64,000 nucleotides of DNA from Planctomycetota bacterium (GCA_027618565.1 JAQCEQ010000007.1:1-64000); one strand, 5' to 3'. Counted from the stretch's first letter, positions 1 through 8,629 are shown. Made by a program: numbers and translations. The notes: generated from the letters alone by a model not told the origin.

Positions 1-774
1 GCCGGCGGCATGATCGCGGCTGTCTTGGTGCGGCAGAGCTTCCTGTGGGTGGAGGGCGCCGTGGTGGTCGCCGCACTCTTGCCGATCCTCATGGGCGATC
101 GCCCTGGATGGCGGAAGATGTTGCCATCGATGGTCGCCATCGTGATCCCGCTCGCGATAGTCGGCGCGATGGCATGGTCGTGGGGCGGGTTGGTGCCTCC
201 GGCATACCGCAGTCGTCACGGCGAGGCCTTCAATCCGTCGGCGCTCTTGGTGTTCCTGTCGGTCGTCTTCCTCTGGGGCGCTGGCATTGCCGTCTTCCTG
301 CGCGGAGATCGGTTTCGCCGCGTGACGGGAGTGGTGGTCGTTGCAGGCATCCTGGCCTGCATCCCGCTGTCCTCCTTCGATAAGGCAGCAGGACGATTTG
401 GCGGCATGCTCTGGAGCGTGGCGCAACTGGGCCCCACGATCGCCGATCGCAGCCTCGTGATGATCACTGGCGCCGCCCTCGGTGCGGGGGTCTGCGTGCT
501 CTACGCACGGAGCATGCGAGGCCGCGGCCATGGCCGGGAGATGTTGGTGATTGCTGGAGCCATGGTGTTGCTCGCCGCATCACTCATGGTGAACCCCAAA
601 TCGTGGGAGCGATACGCCGAGGTGCCAGTCGTGCTCATGCTGCCGCTCCTGGCCGCAGCCGCGGTGCGTGGGAATTCGTCCGGGCTGGATCGTCGCGTCG
701 GTCTGGTGAGCCTCGCAACGGCGCTCGTGGCCCTGGGCTTGAGTTACTCGATGTTGCTGCGTGCCCCGACGTAG
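1..774 (+). CDS. C-terminal part of a polytopic membrane protein (5' truncated by window edge)
   Basis: The frame is open to the left edge of the window, so the ATG at 10 is probably internal and the gene starts outside. The visible 257 residues form about seven hydrophobic segments separated by short Arg-rich loops (for example GDRPGWRK, RGDRFRR, ARSMRGRGHG). There is no soluble domain and no motif that I can assign. An RQSFLW stretch near the beginning faintly recalls polyprenol-dependent glycosyltransferases, but this is not enough to name it. The gene converges with the DUF1844 gene, leaving about 20 bp between stop codons. Confidence 0.6.
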   Translation, partial: AGGMIAAVLVRQSFLWVEGAVVVAALLPILMGDRPGWRKMLPSMVAIVIPLAIVGAMAWSWGGLVPPAYRSRHGEAFNPSALLVFLSVVFLWGAGIAVFLRGDRFRRVTGVVVVAGILACIPLSSFDKAAGRFGGMLWSVAQLGPTIADRSLVMITGAALGAGVCVLYARSMRGRGHGREMLVIAGAMVLLAASLMVNPKSWERYAEVPVVLMLPLLAAAAVRGNSSGLDRRVGLVSLATALVALGLSYSMLLRAPT

Positions 775-793
775 ACGCCCTCGTCCTCCCCGG

Positions 794-1282
794 TCACCCT
801 GGAATGATGATGCTCGGCTTGGAGCCACCGGCAGCTGATGGGGTGGTGGCCCCAGAAACCGGTGACACGGTCGCGCCCCCGCCGGCCTGCTGCTGCTGCG
901 CGACCACCTGGACGAGTTGCACGAACCGGGATCGCAGTTCAGCGAGCACCTGCTTCAGTTCGGCGGCTTCCTCGTCGGTGAGGTTGCCCTTTGTCTTCTC
1001 CTCCAGGACACCCAGGAGATCGATGGCAAACTTGGCGCCCTCGAAATCGACGACGATGCGACCGGACTCCCGATCGCCGTACATCCCAAGCCCAGAGAGC
1101 GCCTGGGTCGCCATCATGCCGACCAGGGAACGCATGTCCGCCGGAGGTAACGCGTCACCTCGACCGTCACCGTGGCCGTCGCTGGCCGCCTTCGCCGACT
1201 CCTGCTCCGCCAACCGCTGCCGCTCGGCCTCGGCCTGCGCCTTCCAGTCGCTGTCGATGTGGAGTTGAGGCTGGTCCGTCAT
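794..1282 (-). CDS. DUF1844 family protein
   Basis: A 162-residue soluble protein. The centre (about residues 50-115) carries the DUF1844 pattern: a helix MMATQALSGLG, then AKFAIDLLGVLEEKTKGNLT and a final helix EAAELKQVLAELRSRFVQ. The N-terminus is a charged helix and the C-terminus a Gln/Gly/Ser-rich low-complexity tail. The family has no established biochemical function. The start at MTDQPQLH is preferred over an in-frame ATG seven codons upstream because a TATACT hexamer sits 6 bases before it (1289-1294), as in other apparently leaderless genes here. It is divergent from the lipoprotein gene at 1324, with only 41 bp between the two starts. Confidence 0.85.
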   Translation of the reverse strand: MTDQPQLHIDSDWKAQAEAERQRLAEQESAKAASDGHGDGRGDALPPADMRSLVGMMATQALSGLGMYGDRESGRIVVDFEGAKFAIDLLGVLEEKTKGNLTDEEAAELKQVLAELRSRFVQLVQVVAQQQQAGGGATVSPVSGATTPSAAGGSKPSIIIPG

Positions 1283-1323
1283 GGGACGAGTATAGGTGTC
1301 CAAGCAGCGTTAGACTCCTCGGA
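1283..1323. promoter_or_regulatory. Divergent leaderless promoter pair
   Basis: The 41-bp gap between two divergent start codons holds a -10-like hexamer for each gene: TATACT (minus strand, 1289-1294, 6 bases before the ATG at 1282) and TAGACT (plus strand, 1311-1316, 7 bases before the ATG at 1324). No Shine-Dalgarno sequence and no good -35 element is visible for either. The spacing implies that transcription starts at or next to the start codon. Confidence 0.5.
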
Positions 1324-2556
1324 ATGCAAGCAAGGAAGCCAGCTTGGACCGACGCCGTGTGTGTGCGTCGAGCGTGGGTGAGGCGATGTGCACCGCTCAT
1401 CCTCATCGTGCTCATCCCATCGTGTCGCGGAGTCGAGCCGCTTCCGGACGCCGCGCGAGAAGTCACTGCGGCAGCCTTTGCAGGCCCTGTGGAGCGCCCA
1501 AACCCGGCGCCGCCAGCCGTGAAAGAGGCGGGGAATGACGCGGCGGAGCCTGGCGCGAGCGGCGAGGGGAGCGCTGGCAGCGGAGGCTCGATGCGAGTGG
1601 GCCGGCGATGGGTGGTGGATGCGCTCATCGGGCAGATCAACGGTCGCCCCCTGTACGCGGGAGAGTTTCTGGACACGCTGGAAGACCGGATCCTCCGCCT
1701 GGCTGTCGAGCAGCCGGACGAGCAGGCACGGCTGGCCACCGCACAGCTGGTGTCCACCCGACTGGAGCAGTATGTCGACAATGAGCTCATCCTCGCCGAG
1801 GCCGAGCAGCAACTCTCGCCCGAGATGCGCATCGGGCTCCTCTCATTCCTCCAGCAGATTCGGGAGAACACGATCGCGGGATATGGCGGGACGCGCTTTG
1901 GCGCCGAGTCGTCCATCAGCGAGCTCTACGGGATGTCGTTGGACGCCTTCGTGAACGAACGCAAGAACGAAGCCTTGGCGATGGACCTCCTTCGCAAGCG
2001 TGTGCAGCCGCGCGTCGTGGTGGCCTGGCGCGATGTCGAGTTGGCGTTCGCGCGCCTGCGCATGCAGCAGGAGGCGGCCGGTCGCGTCTCCATCGGGCGC
2101 ATTCGCCTTCCATCGGATGACCCGCGCGTCGGGGAGGTCACCGCCGCACTGGAGGGTGGCGCGACCTTTGCCGACATCGCGGCCAGGCTGGGACTGGAGA
2201 GGGGAGGCCAATGGAATTCGTTTGACCTCCCCGAGGCGGGACTCTCTGCCCTTGAGGTTGCCGACGACATCCGGATGGCACTGGTCGCCGCTGGGCCGGG
2301 CTCGGTGACCGCTCCCATCACCCGGCCAACGCGGGTGGAGTGGTACTGCGTGCTGGAGGTGACCCAGCCATCGTCCATCAGCCTCTGGGATCCCGTCGTG
2401 CAACTGGCGATCCGGAGCGAATTGGAGTCGATGCGGTGGATGCGAGAGAAGAACAAGTACCTCTATTCGCTCCGCGACCGGTGGATCAGCAGTGACTTTG
2501 ACGAGATGCGGCGGCGACTGGTCGCGATCGCCATCCAGCGCTACTTCCCGGAGTAA
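1324..2556 (+). CDS. SurA/PpiC-like periplasmic foldase, predicted lipoprotein
   Basis: A 410-residue protein with an N-terminal signal whose hydrophobic core ends in LIPSC, a plausible lipobox with Cys near residue 35. A Pro/Ala/Gly-rich linker follows to about residue 95. Next comes a SurA-type N-terminal chaperone region opening with GQINGRPLYAGEFLDTLEDR. The last third resembles a degenerate parvulin (PpiC) domain: SIGRIRLPSDDPR, then EGGATFADIAARLG and a Gly-Gly turn. By family, such proteins assist folding of exported and outer-membrane proteins. Isomerase activity is uncertain because the parvulin signature is weak. The start was chosen for the signal peptide and the TAGACT hexamer 7 bases upstream; the frame is open much further upstream but without homology. 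Confidence 0.75.
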   Translation: MQARKPAWTDAVCVRRAWVRRCAPLILIVLIPSCRGVEPLPDAAREVTAAAFAGPVERPNPAPPAVKEAGNDAAEPGASGEGSAGSGGSMRVGRRWVVDALIGQINGRPLYAGEFLDTLEDRILRLAVEQPDEQARLATAQLVSTRLEQYVDNELILAEAEQQLSPEMRIGLLSFLQQIRENTIAGYGGTRFGAESSISELYGMSLDAFVNERKNEALAMDLLRKRVQPRVVVAWRDVELAFARLRMQQEAAGRVSIGRIRLPSDDPRVGEVTAALEGGATFADIAARLGLERGGQWNSFDLPEAGLSALEVADDIRMALVAAGPGSVTAPITRPTRVEWYCVLEVTQPSSISLWDPVVQLAIRSELESMRWMREKNKYLYSLRDRWISSDFDEMRRRLVAIAIQRYFPE

Positions 2557-2930
2557 GTGGCGTCGTCCAGTCCATCCAGCCATTGGATGCATGGCGGCGT
2601 GCCGGGTGCGTGCCTCACCAAGGCGGCCAGCGTGCGAACCTGTGTGGGGAGCCCGTGCGACATGGCGTGCCGGAGGGCCGCACTCCGGACACGGCGGAGT
2701 TGGCGTGGCGTGATCCTCTCGGCCAGGTCCGCCAGCGACATCGAGCCATCGCCGGAAGTCTTGACTTCGATGGCCAGGGTTTCCCGGTCCGTCACGGCGA
2801 GGATGTCGATCTCGGCGCGCCCCACACGGAGGTTCCGAGCGACGATGGTGGCGCCGCGGCCCATGACGATCGCCGCGACGATGTCCTCGCCCCGACGCCC
2901 GACCTCGTGCCCTTCAGTGCCATCCCGCAT
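2541..2930 (-). CDS. YraN/UPF0102 family putative endonuclease
   Basis: A small protein of 129 residues with the PD-(D/E)XK nuclease-like core of UPF0102: GRRGEDIVAAIVMGRGATIVARN, then AEIDILAVTDRETLAIEVKT, giving E, D and ExK in the usual order, and a C-terminal helix ITPRQLRRVRSAA. Members bind or cut DNA, but their role is not settled. The start MRDGTEGHEVG is taken because homology begins there and a TACCGT hexamer lies 7 bases upstream; an earlier ATG at 3077 would overlap the divergent neighbour. The gene overlaps the 3' end of the foldase gene by 16 bp, tail to tail. Confidence 0.8.
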   Translation of the reverse strand: MRDGTEGHEVGRRGEDIVAAIVMGRGATIVARNLRVGRAEIDILAVTDRETLAIEVKTSGDGSMSLADLAERITPRQLRRVRSAALRHAMSHGLPTQVRTLAALVRHAPGTPPCIQWLDGLDDATYSGK

Positions 2931-3022
2931 CCGCCAGACGGTACCGTCGCAGGACCCGTCCCCGACCGATCGAAGCGCTATTTCGGCACCGGTACCTAGC
3001 GTGGCACTCGTAGGATGGCGCC

Positions 3023-3757
3023 ATGAGCATTGTGATTGTGGAACATGCCTCGTTCGCCGGCGCTGGCCACTGCGCACAGGCCCTGCGAGTCCATGGCTTC
3101 GCCGTGCGCGTCGTGCGCCGGTGGAAGGACGAGCCGCTCCCCGTCGATGCCGATGACCTCACCGGACTGGTCCTGGGCGATCATGTCCCGCAGTCCAGCG
3201 TGAGCATGCCCGGCCTGGAGGCCGAGCGACGGCTCATCGGCGCTGCCCAGATGCGGGGTCTGCCCATCGTCGGGCTGGGGTTTGGGGCCCGGCTCGTCGC
3301 TGCAACGCTTGGTGGTTCAGTCGCACCGATCCCGTCGATCTTGTCGGGTTGGGCCAGCGTCTCCCTGACGCATCACGGGAAGGAAGATCCGCTCTTCGCC
3401 GGCCAGCCATGGCTCCAGGCGTGGTGGACTTGGTCCAGCGAGCGGGTGGCGGCGCTCCCCCCAACCGCACGGCCACTGGCCACCGTCGGTCACGACCCAG
3501 TCGCCTTTGTGATTGGAACCTCGGTCTACGGCTTCACCTACCACTGGGAGTGGACCCGCGGCGAGTTTGAGGGCGCGCTGAAGGGGTATGGTGCTGACTT
3601 GGGCGCCACCACGGCCGAGGAGGCGAGCACGGGGTGGACGGAGCACGGAGCCAACACATCGCGTCTGGCGCAGAGGCAGGCGGTGAGGATCGCGCAGTGC
3701 CTGTTTCTCGGGGATCGACAGCACCTTGGCCGCCCGCGGGACATAAAACACGCCTGA
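3023..3757 (+). CDS. Class I glutamine amidotransferase-fold protein, catalytic Cys missing
   Basis: The protein (244 residues) follows the layout of the GMP-synthase-like class I amidotransferases: an N-terminal strand (IVIVEHASFAGAGH), a middle LTGLVLGDH strand, the nucleophile elbow PIVGLGFGARLVAATLGG and the late His region GFTYHWEW. At the nucleophile position (normally GxCxGHQ) residue 86 is Gly, not Cys, and the following His-Gln is Ala-Arg. The late His174 and its Glu are kept. It is therefore unlikely to hydrolyse glutamine and may be a binding or regulatory relative. TAGGAT ends 6 bases before the ATG. It converges with the UbiE/MenG gene. Confidence 0.7.
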   Translation: MSIVIVEHASFAGAGHCAQALRVHGFAVRVVRRWKDEPLPVDADDLTGLVLGDHVPQSSVSMPGLEAERRLIGAAQMRGLPIVGLGFGARLVAATLGGSVAPIPSILSGWASVSLTHHGKEDPLFAGQPWLQAWWTWSSERVAALPPTARPLATVGHDPVAFVIGTSVYGFTYHWEWTRGEFEGALKGYGADLGATTAEEASTGWTEHGANTSRLAQRQAVRIAQCLFLGDRQHLGRPRDIKHA

Positions 3758-3768
3758 GATCGGGCGCG

Positions 3769-4605
3769 TCAGGTCGCCACGTGCCTCTCGGCGGCGTGGG
3801 CGACGGTGAGGACGCACACCCCAAACGTCATCGAGACCTGTCGCACGCGGTTGAAGCCCGCTCGCTCCACCGCGGCCGCCAGGGCCGGTGGTGCAAGATA
3901 GGTTTCCACGCTCCGCGGAAGGTACGCATAGGCACCAGATCGGTCTCGGGCGATGATCGATGCGGTCATCGGCATGATCCGCTCGGTGTACGCCCGGTTG
4001 GCCCAACGGAGCAAGGCGTTCCTGGGCTGCCCAAACTCCAGGATGGCCAGCCTCCCGCCGGGCGCAAGAACGCGACGAAACTCCCTGAGAGCCCGGGCGG
4101 TGTCGGCGACATTGCGGATGCCAAAGGCGATGCTGACGATGTCGAAGTTGGCGTCCTCGAAGGGCAGCGCCTGCGCATCGGCCTCGATGTACTCGATGGG
4201 AAGCGTCGGTCGCCGCCGCGCCAGCTTGGCTCGGGCCAGCGCCAGCATGGCGGGCGTGTAGTCGGCACCCGTGGCGTGGGCGACACCTCTTCGCGCGAAC
4301 GCCTCGGTCAGGTCGCCCGTGCCGCACGCGACATCGAGCACGCGGTCCGTCGGCTTGGGTTCGACCGCGCGGACCGTCGCCCTCCTCCAAGCTTGGTCCA
4401 TCCCGAAGGAGTGCAGCCGATTGTTGAGGTCGTAGGCGTGCGCGATCGAGGTGAACATCGCTTGCACCCGCGCGGCCTTCTCGGCATCCGCGTGTGGGTC
4501 GCGTGAGAGTCGGTCCCGCGACCATGCAGGACCCGATTCGTGCTCCGATGCCGAGTTGCCGGAAGCTGCTGGGTCGGCTGACTGGTCGGGCACGAGGGCG
4601 GACAT
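3769..4605 (-). CDS. ubiE/menG: UbiE/MenG family quinone methyltransferase
   Basis: A 278-residue SAM-dependent methyltransferase. After a polar N-terminal extension of about 40 residues come the UbiE/MenG landmarks: FTSIAHAYDLNNRLHSFGMD, motif I VLDVACGTGDL, the acidic SAM contact GADYTP, and FGIRNVADTARALREFRRVLAPGG, followed by LAILEFGQPRN. The family C-methylates demethylmenaquinone (and, in ubiquinone makers, a ubiquinone precursor). A menaquinone role is more likely in a planctomycete, though no other men or ubi genes are in the window. The C-terminus is close to the usual end of the family. Confidence 0.9.
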   Translation of the reverse strand: MSALVPDQSADPAASGNSASEHESGPAWSRDRLSRDPHADAEKAARVQAMFTSIAHAYDLNNRLHSFGMDQAWRRATVRAVEPKPTDRVLDVACGTGDLTEAFARRGVAHATGADYTPAMLALARAKLARRRPTLPIEYIEADAQALPFEDANFDIVSIAFGIRNVADTARALREFRRVLAPGGRLAILEFGQPRNALLRWANRAYTERIMPMTASIIARDRSGAYAYLPRSVETYLAPPALAAAVERAGFNRVRQVSMTFGVCVLTVAHAAERHVAT

Positions 4606-4755
4606 GGTACCGATAACGAGCTCGATTCCGATATCGGACCATCACTTTGGAAGCGCCGTGGAGGGTGCCGACAAGCAAGCACGCGACGGAACACGCCGCG
4701 CCACGCACTCACGAATCGAACCGCAACGACACAGTACGCGAGAGAGGAACCGACC

Positions 4756-5487
4756 ATGAATACCGAACACGCCATCGAACGACTCTTCAACACACTGCTC
4801 ACCGGCGACCGGCAGGCCGCCAGGCAATTCTGCCTGAGCCTCCGCACCGGCGGGATCACCTGCGAGGAAATCAGCCACAACGTCTACTGGCCGATCCTCT
4901 CGATGCTGTACCAGCAGCGGAAGTCGGACCAGATCTCGACGCTGGCGTTCAACTACGCGACCCGCCTGATGCGCTCGATTGTGGATGGTTGGCGCGCCGG
5001 CTACACGCACGGCCCGCGGAACGGGAAGACCGTCTTGGTCTACGCCGGCGAGGGCGAAGTGGAGGACATGAGCGCACAGCTGGTAGCCGACCTCGTGGAG
5101 AGCGCGGGGTGGACGGTCCAGTTCGCGGGCGGCGGCATCGCCTCGGACGAGATCATCAACGAGGCGGGAACGCTTCGCCCCGATGCGCTGGTGGTGTGGG
5201 CGCCACTTGGCGCCAATGTTCCGGCCATCCGTGACCTCATCGACACGTTGCGGACTCGCGGCGCGTACAGCGACATGCCAGTGATCTGCGGCGGCGGCAT
5301 CTTCTGTCGCGCCGAGGGCCTGGCCACGGAGATTGGGGCCGATGCGAATGCCACCACGCCTGGTGCGCTGCTCCACGAACTGGAGCACATCAACACGGCC
5401 GCCGTCGCCAATCGCCGCACCAACACGGCACTCCCCACCAACGCCGCGCGGCGCCAGCGGATCCAGCAGCAGCGTGCCGCGGCCTGA
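4756..5487 (+). CDS. B12-binding-fold protein (helical cap + Rossmann domain) lacking the cobalamin His
   Basis: The architecture is a cobalamin-binding module. Residues 1-85 are a helical cap of the B12-binding_2 type (VYWPILSMLYQQRKSDQIS, then a helix with an RLMRSIVDGW stretch), and residues 90-215 are a Rossmann-type domain (TVLVYAGEGEVEDMSAQLVADLVESAGW, seen in pieces, then a GGGIASDEII loop). In true B12 binders the first loop reads GDxHxxG, with His as lower cobalt ligand; here it is GEVEDMS (100-106), with Glu103 in place of His. Cobalamin could still bind base-on or the fold may bind something else. The C-terminal 30 residues are Arg/Gln-rich. A GAGAGGAA Shine-Dalgarno sequence precedes the ATG. 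Its function is not known. Confidence 0.7.
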   Translation: MNTEHAIERLFNTLLTGDRQAARQFCLSLRTGGITCEEISHNVYWPILSMLYQQRKSDQISTLAFNYATRLMRSIVDGWRAGYTHGPRNGKTVLVYAGEGEVEDMSAQLVADLVESAGWTVQFAGGGIASDEIINEAGTLRPDALVVWAPLGANVPAIRDLIDTLRTRGAYSDMPVICGGGIFCRAEGLATEIGADANATTPGALLHELEHINTAAVANRRTNTALPTNAARRQRIQQQRAAA

Positions 5488-5539
5488 CAGGCGAGGGAAC
5501 AAAGCGGAATCGGAGAGCGGGGCGGGATAGGATCGGTGC

Positions 5540-6538
5540 GTGGACAGCCACGCCACCGATTCACCCGCCTCGCGCGTATTGCTGGACGCGGGTCGACATC
5601 CGCTTGCGGCGCGGGTGTCCTGGAATCTTGGTCATCGATGTGGCCTCGGGAGCAGGGACAGGTTCGCACTGGCGCTGAGTGGCGGCGCAGACAGCACCGC
5701 GGCGCTGGCGATTCTGGCGGCACTTTCCCATCGCGAGGGCGCGCCAATGTTGGTCGCGGCGATTCATGTCCATCACCACTTGCGACCATCGGCGGACAAC
5801 GATGCGGCTGTTGCCGCAGAAGCGTGCCGATCGATGGGCGTGCCATTCGTCCGCAAGGACATCGAGGTGCCACGGGATGGCAACCTCATGGCGCGGGCTC
5901 GCGAGGCGCGCTATCTCGCCCTGTCGGAGGCGGCCGCTGCGTCGGGCGCGAATGTTGTGGTGACGGCTCATCACGCCGACGACCAGGTCGAGTCGCTCCT
6001 GATGCAGGTGTTCCGAGGTGATCGACCCCCGTATCCAGGCACGGCATGGGCCAGGCCGATGGGAACAGGGTCCGCTGGGGTGGCGTTGGCACGACCCTTC
6101 CTGGATGTCTCGCGCGCGGAACTCCGCGAGTGCGCCTTCGCGCTTGGACTGGAGTGGGCCGAGGACCCGAGCAATCTGGACCCTGCGCGCCGGCGAGCCC
6201 GCTTGCGGCTAGACGTGATGCCGCCGCTCCACGCGATCTTTGGCAATGGCACCGCGCACGCTGCGGCCTACGCGCACTTGATGCAGGACTGGGCGGCCAT
6301 TGCCCGCGAGCACATGCAGCGCATGGTGGGGGCAGGACCAGTGTGGGATAGGCGACTCCTCGCCCGGATCTCGCCGGAACTCTTGACATGGTGGCTGGGG
6401 CAGACGGTGGAATCGAGCGTCCCCGAAGCCACCCTCCGAGCCATCGTCCGCGCGCTTCGAGACGACTCGGATGCGCCGCGGCAGTGGAATGGCTGGGCGC
6501 TGGATGGTCGGACGCTCAGTCACCTGCAACCGGATTGA
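5540..6538 (+). CDS. tilS: tRNA(Ile)-lysidine synthase TilS
   Basis: A 332-residue N-type PP-loop ATPase. The PP-loop signature is LALSGGADSTAALAIL near residue 45, followed by the family's VHIHLRP-like segment (AAIHVHHHLRPSADND), EAARxAR-like RAREARYLALSEAA and HHADDQVESLLMQVFRG. TilS converts C34 of the CAU-anticodon tRNA-Ile to lysidine and is essential for reading AUA codons. The C-terminal substrate-recognition domain is short compared with E. coli TilS. The start is GTG, with TAGGAT ending 6 bases upstream. The 3' end overlaps the convergent gene at 6516 by 23 bp. Confidence 0.92.
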   Translation: MDSHATDSPASRVLLDAGRHPLAARVSWNLGHRCGLGSRDRFALALSGGADSTAALAILAALSHREGAPMLVAAIHVHHHLRPSADNDAAVAAEACRSMGVPFVRKDIEVPRDGNLMARAREARYLALSEAAAASGANVVVTAHHADDQVESLLMQVFRGDRPPYPGTAWARPMGTGSAGVALARPFLDVSRAELRECAFALGLEWAEDPSNLDPARRRARLRLDVMPPLHAIFGNGTAHAAAYAHLMQDWAAIAREHMQRMVGAGPVWDRRLLARISPELLTWWLGQTVESSVPEATLRAIVRALRDDSDAPRQWNGWALDGRTLSHLQPD

Positions 6539-7478
6539 GGCAGCGCTCGAAATCCTTGGTTGCGACGCAGGTCACGATGCCGTCGCGGACGCGCACCACG
6601 GTGGGAATCTCCACAAGCCACATGGGTCCCGCTGCGAGTGAGACTCTCTGGCAGTGATCGCATGCAATGTCGCCGGTGTCGTCGCCTGCCGCCTCGACTT
6701 GCGCCTTCGCCGGGGGAACCTCGATCGCCACGATGCGCTCCGATCGATCCGGCCCGAGGTGTTCCAAGAACAGCTCATGGCAATGGCCGCAGTGCGGGTT
6801 GTAGAAGACGACCAGTGAATCGCCCTCCAGCGTGAGCGCGGTGAGTTGAGGAATGTGCTGCGATAGACCCGTGTCGGGAAGCGTCCGTCCGACCCAGCTG
6901 GCAGTATCCAGTTCGATGGGCTCGTAGCCCTTCCCCGAGAGTCGCTCCAACTCGATCGTGTCGGCGATAGGCATTCGTACCACGATGGCGACCGCGACGA
7001 TGGCAAGCACCACGGCCAGTGCCACCGAGCGCCCAGTCAGGACCGCGGTCCCTTCGCCCGTGCTTGCGGGCTTGGTCCGGTCGATTCCAATGAGCAGCCC
7101 CAGGGAGCACGCGAGGGCGACGCCAACCCACAGCAGCGTGGAAGCACCTTGCAACTGCCCAGCCACCGGAGGCTGGGCAAGGATTGCCGCACCCTCGGCG
7201 ACCGATGCGAAAGCCATGCCCATGAGGCTGACGCGCGCGAGCATGCGGGAGCCGCGCAGGTGGAGTCTGAGAGCCAGGATGGTGCAGGCCGCTGCGGTCA
7301 GCGACGCGGCGCATAGCGTGGTCGCCGGAACCGCGTCCATTCCCGATCGTGCCAGGAGGTTCAACACCCACTGCGGTGCCCAGGCCGTTCCGCCTTGAAG
7401 GAGGAGGAGTGCCGTCACGACGAGAAAGAGCGGCGTGGCCGTGTCGACGAGCCGCCGGTGAATCGTTATTCGATGCAC
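6516..7478 (-). CDS. Membrane protein with C-terminal thioredoxin-like CGHC domain
   Basis: A 320-residue protein with five or six hydrophobic segments in residues 10-168, followed by an outward-facing domain (175-320) that contains VVFYNPHCGHCHELF. The CGHC at 230-233 is a thioredoxin-type dithiol and a second CxxC (CDHC) lies at 273-276. I infer a membrane-anchored thiol oxidoreductase or thiol-linked sensor. It is the second gene of a pair: its start lies 13 bp inside the end of the related gene at 7466-8629, so the two are probably co-translated. The membrane part is like MauE/DoxX proteins in layout but lacks the CGCFG motif of its neighbour. Confidence 0.7.
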   Translation of the reverse strand: MHRITIHRRLVDTATPLFLVVTALLLLQGGTAWAPQWVLNLLARSGMDAVPATTLCAASLTAAACTILALRLHLRGSRMLARVSLMGMAFASVAEGAAILAQPPVAGQLQGASTLLWVGVALACSLGLLIGIDRTKPASTGEGTAVLTGRSVALAVVLAIVAVAIVVRMPIADTIELERLSGKGYEPIELDTASWVGRTLPDTGLSQHIPQLTALTLEGDSLVVFYNPHCGHCHELFLEHLGPDRSERIVAIEVPPAKAQVEAAGDDTGDIACDHCQRVSLAAGPMWLVEIPTVVRVRDGIVTCVATKDFERCLNPVAGD

Positions 7479-8629
7479 GCCTCAACCTCCGATGGATCCT
7501 CTGGATCGCCGCACACGCGTGTCACCACACCGTCCTCCAGTCGCAGGAGCACGGGCGTGGAGAGGACATACTGCGGTCCCTTGATCATCGTGCGAAGCTG
7601 GCACTCCTCGCATGGCATCTCCATCGCCACCGCCGGGTCCGTGTCGGGAATCGCGATGCACAGTGTGGGGTGCCGGACCGTCGGCGTGAAGTAGGTGCCA
7701 AGCAGTTCATGGCAATGGTCGCAGTCTTCTCGATAGAAGACCACATTCCAAACGCCCTTGCCGAAGTCTGCCGGCGGCGCCGGCGACACTAGGGCCGCTT
7801 CGGGGTGCGAGTCCAGCCGCGTCCCAACCCACTCCGCAAACTCCGGCAGGTAGAACGCCGCAAGCGAAGCGGGTGGCTTGGGCCAAGCGCCCTGAACCGG
7901 GACGACCGGAGGAATCGGCGCTGGTCCGACCGGCTCCGTCGATCCATCCGTGCCAGCTCCTGGATCAATGGGCGTGAGGGGAGCCGTTCCTTCATCCACC
8001 GGAGGCGCGGGAAGAGCGATGTCGCCCTTGGGTGGGACGGCGAACGCCACCACGGAGAGCGCGACGCCCGTGATGGCTGCCAGCGTTGCTCCGCGAGCGG
8101 CGAGTGCGGACGCGGGCACGGAGGCGCTCGGCGCGGCGTGCCGCGGCTTGAACATCACGATGGCAATGAAGAGGGCGGTGTCGGCCCCCAGCATGATGAT
8201 CGGATTGGGACCGCTCTCGCCAAAGCATCCGCACGAGCCCTTCAGAACCTTCTCAACCCCCTCCTTGGCCCAGAGGGGGATGATCAATGCGAGCAGCGTC
8301 ACGATGAAGGCTCCCAGGATCAGGAGTGCCGTCCGTCGCGCCAGCGCCGGCATGAAGACCATGATGGCGATCAGCACGAACTCGACCGCGATGAATCCAC
8401 GAAGCGCAAAATCCAGCCAGTCCAGGCCCTTCATCCCCATGGTGCCATCGCCCATGCGGACCAAGTCAAAGATCGGCTGTGGGAGGAGAAGCGGATTGCG
8501 CTCCACCAGCTTGAATATGGCACCGGTCGCCACCCAGGCGGGCACGACGATGCGACAGAGGAGCGAGCCAAGGGCGTATTGCCAGTGGGCGGCCGTGGCT
8601 GGAGCGGGAGAGGCTGGGGCGGGGGTCAT
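7466..8629 (-). CDS. MauE/DoxX-like membrane protein fused to a thioredoxin-like domain
   Basis: A 387-residue protein. Residues 18-165 form a four-helix DoxX/MauE-type membrane domain with the hallmark SCGCFGESGPNP (Cys133, Cys135). Next come another helix (about 182-200), a Pro-rich spacer (200-255), and an extracytoplasmic domain with VVFYREDCDHCHELL (CDHC at 303-306) plus a second CxxC, CEEC, at 340-343. MauE-type proteins are linked to disulfide formation in maturation of methylamine dehydrogenase, so a disulfide-shuttling role is plausible. No mau genes are present, so a general role is more likely. TAGAAT lies 9 bases before the ATG. It is the first gene of a tandem pair of paralogues. 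Confidence 0.75.
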   Translation of the reverse strand: MTPAPASPAPATAAHWQYALGSLLCRIVVPAWVATGAIFKLVERNPLLLPQPIFDLVRMGDGTMGMKGLDWLDFALRGFIAVEFVLIAIMVFMPALARRTALLILGAFIVTLLALIIPLWAKEGVEKVLKGSCGCFGESGPNPIIMLGADTALFIAIVMFKPRHAAPSASVPASALAARGATLAAITGVALSVVAFAVPPKGDIALPAPPVDEGTAPLTPIDPGAGTDGSTEPVGPAPIPPVVPVQGAWPKPPASLAAFYLPEFAEWVGTRLDSHPEAALVSPAPPADFGKGVWNVVFYREDCDHCHELLGTYFTPTVRHPTLCIAIPDTDPAVAMEMPCEECQLRTMIKGPQYVLSTPVLLRLEDGVVTRVCGDPEDPSEVEACIE

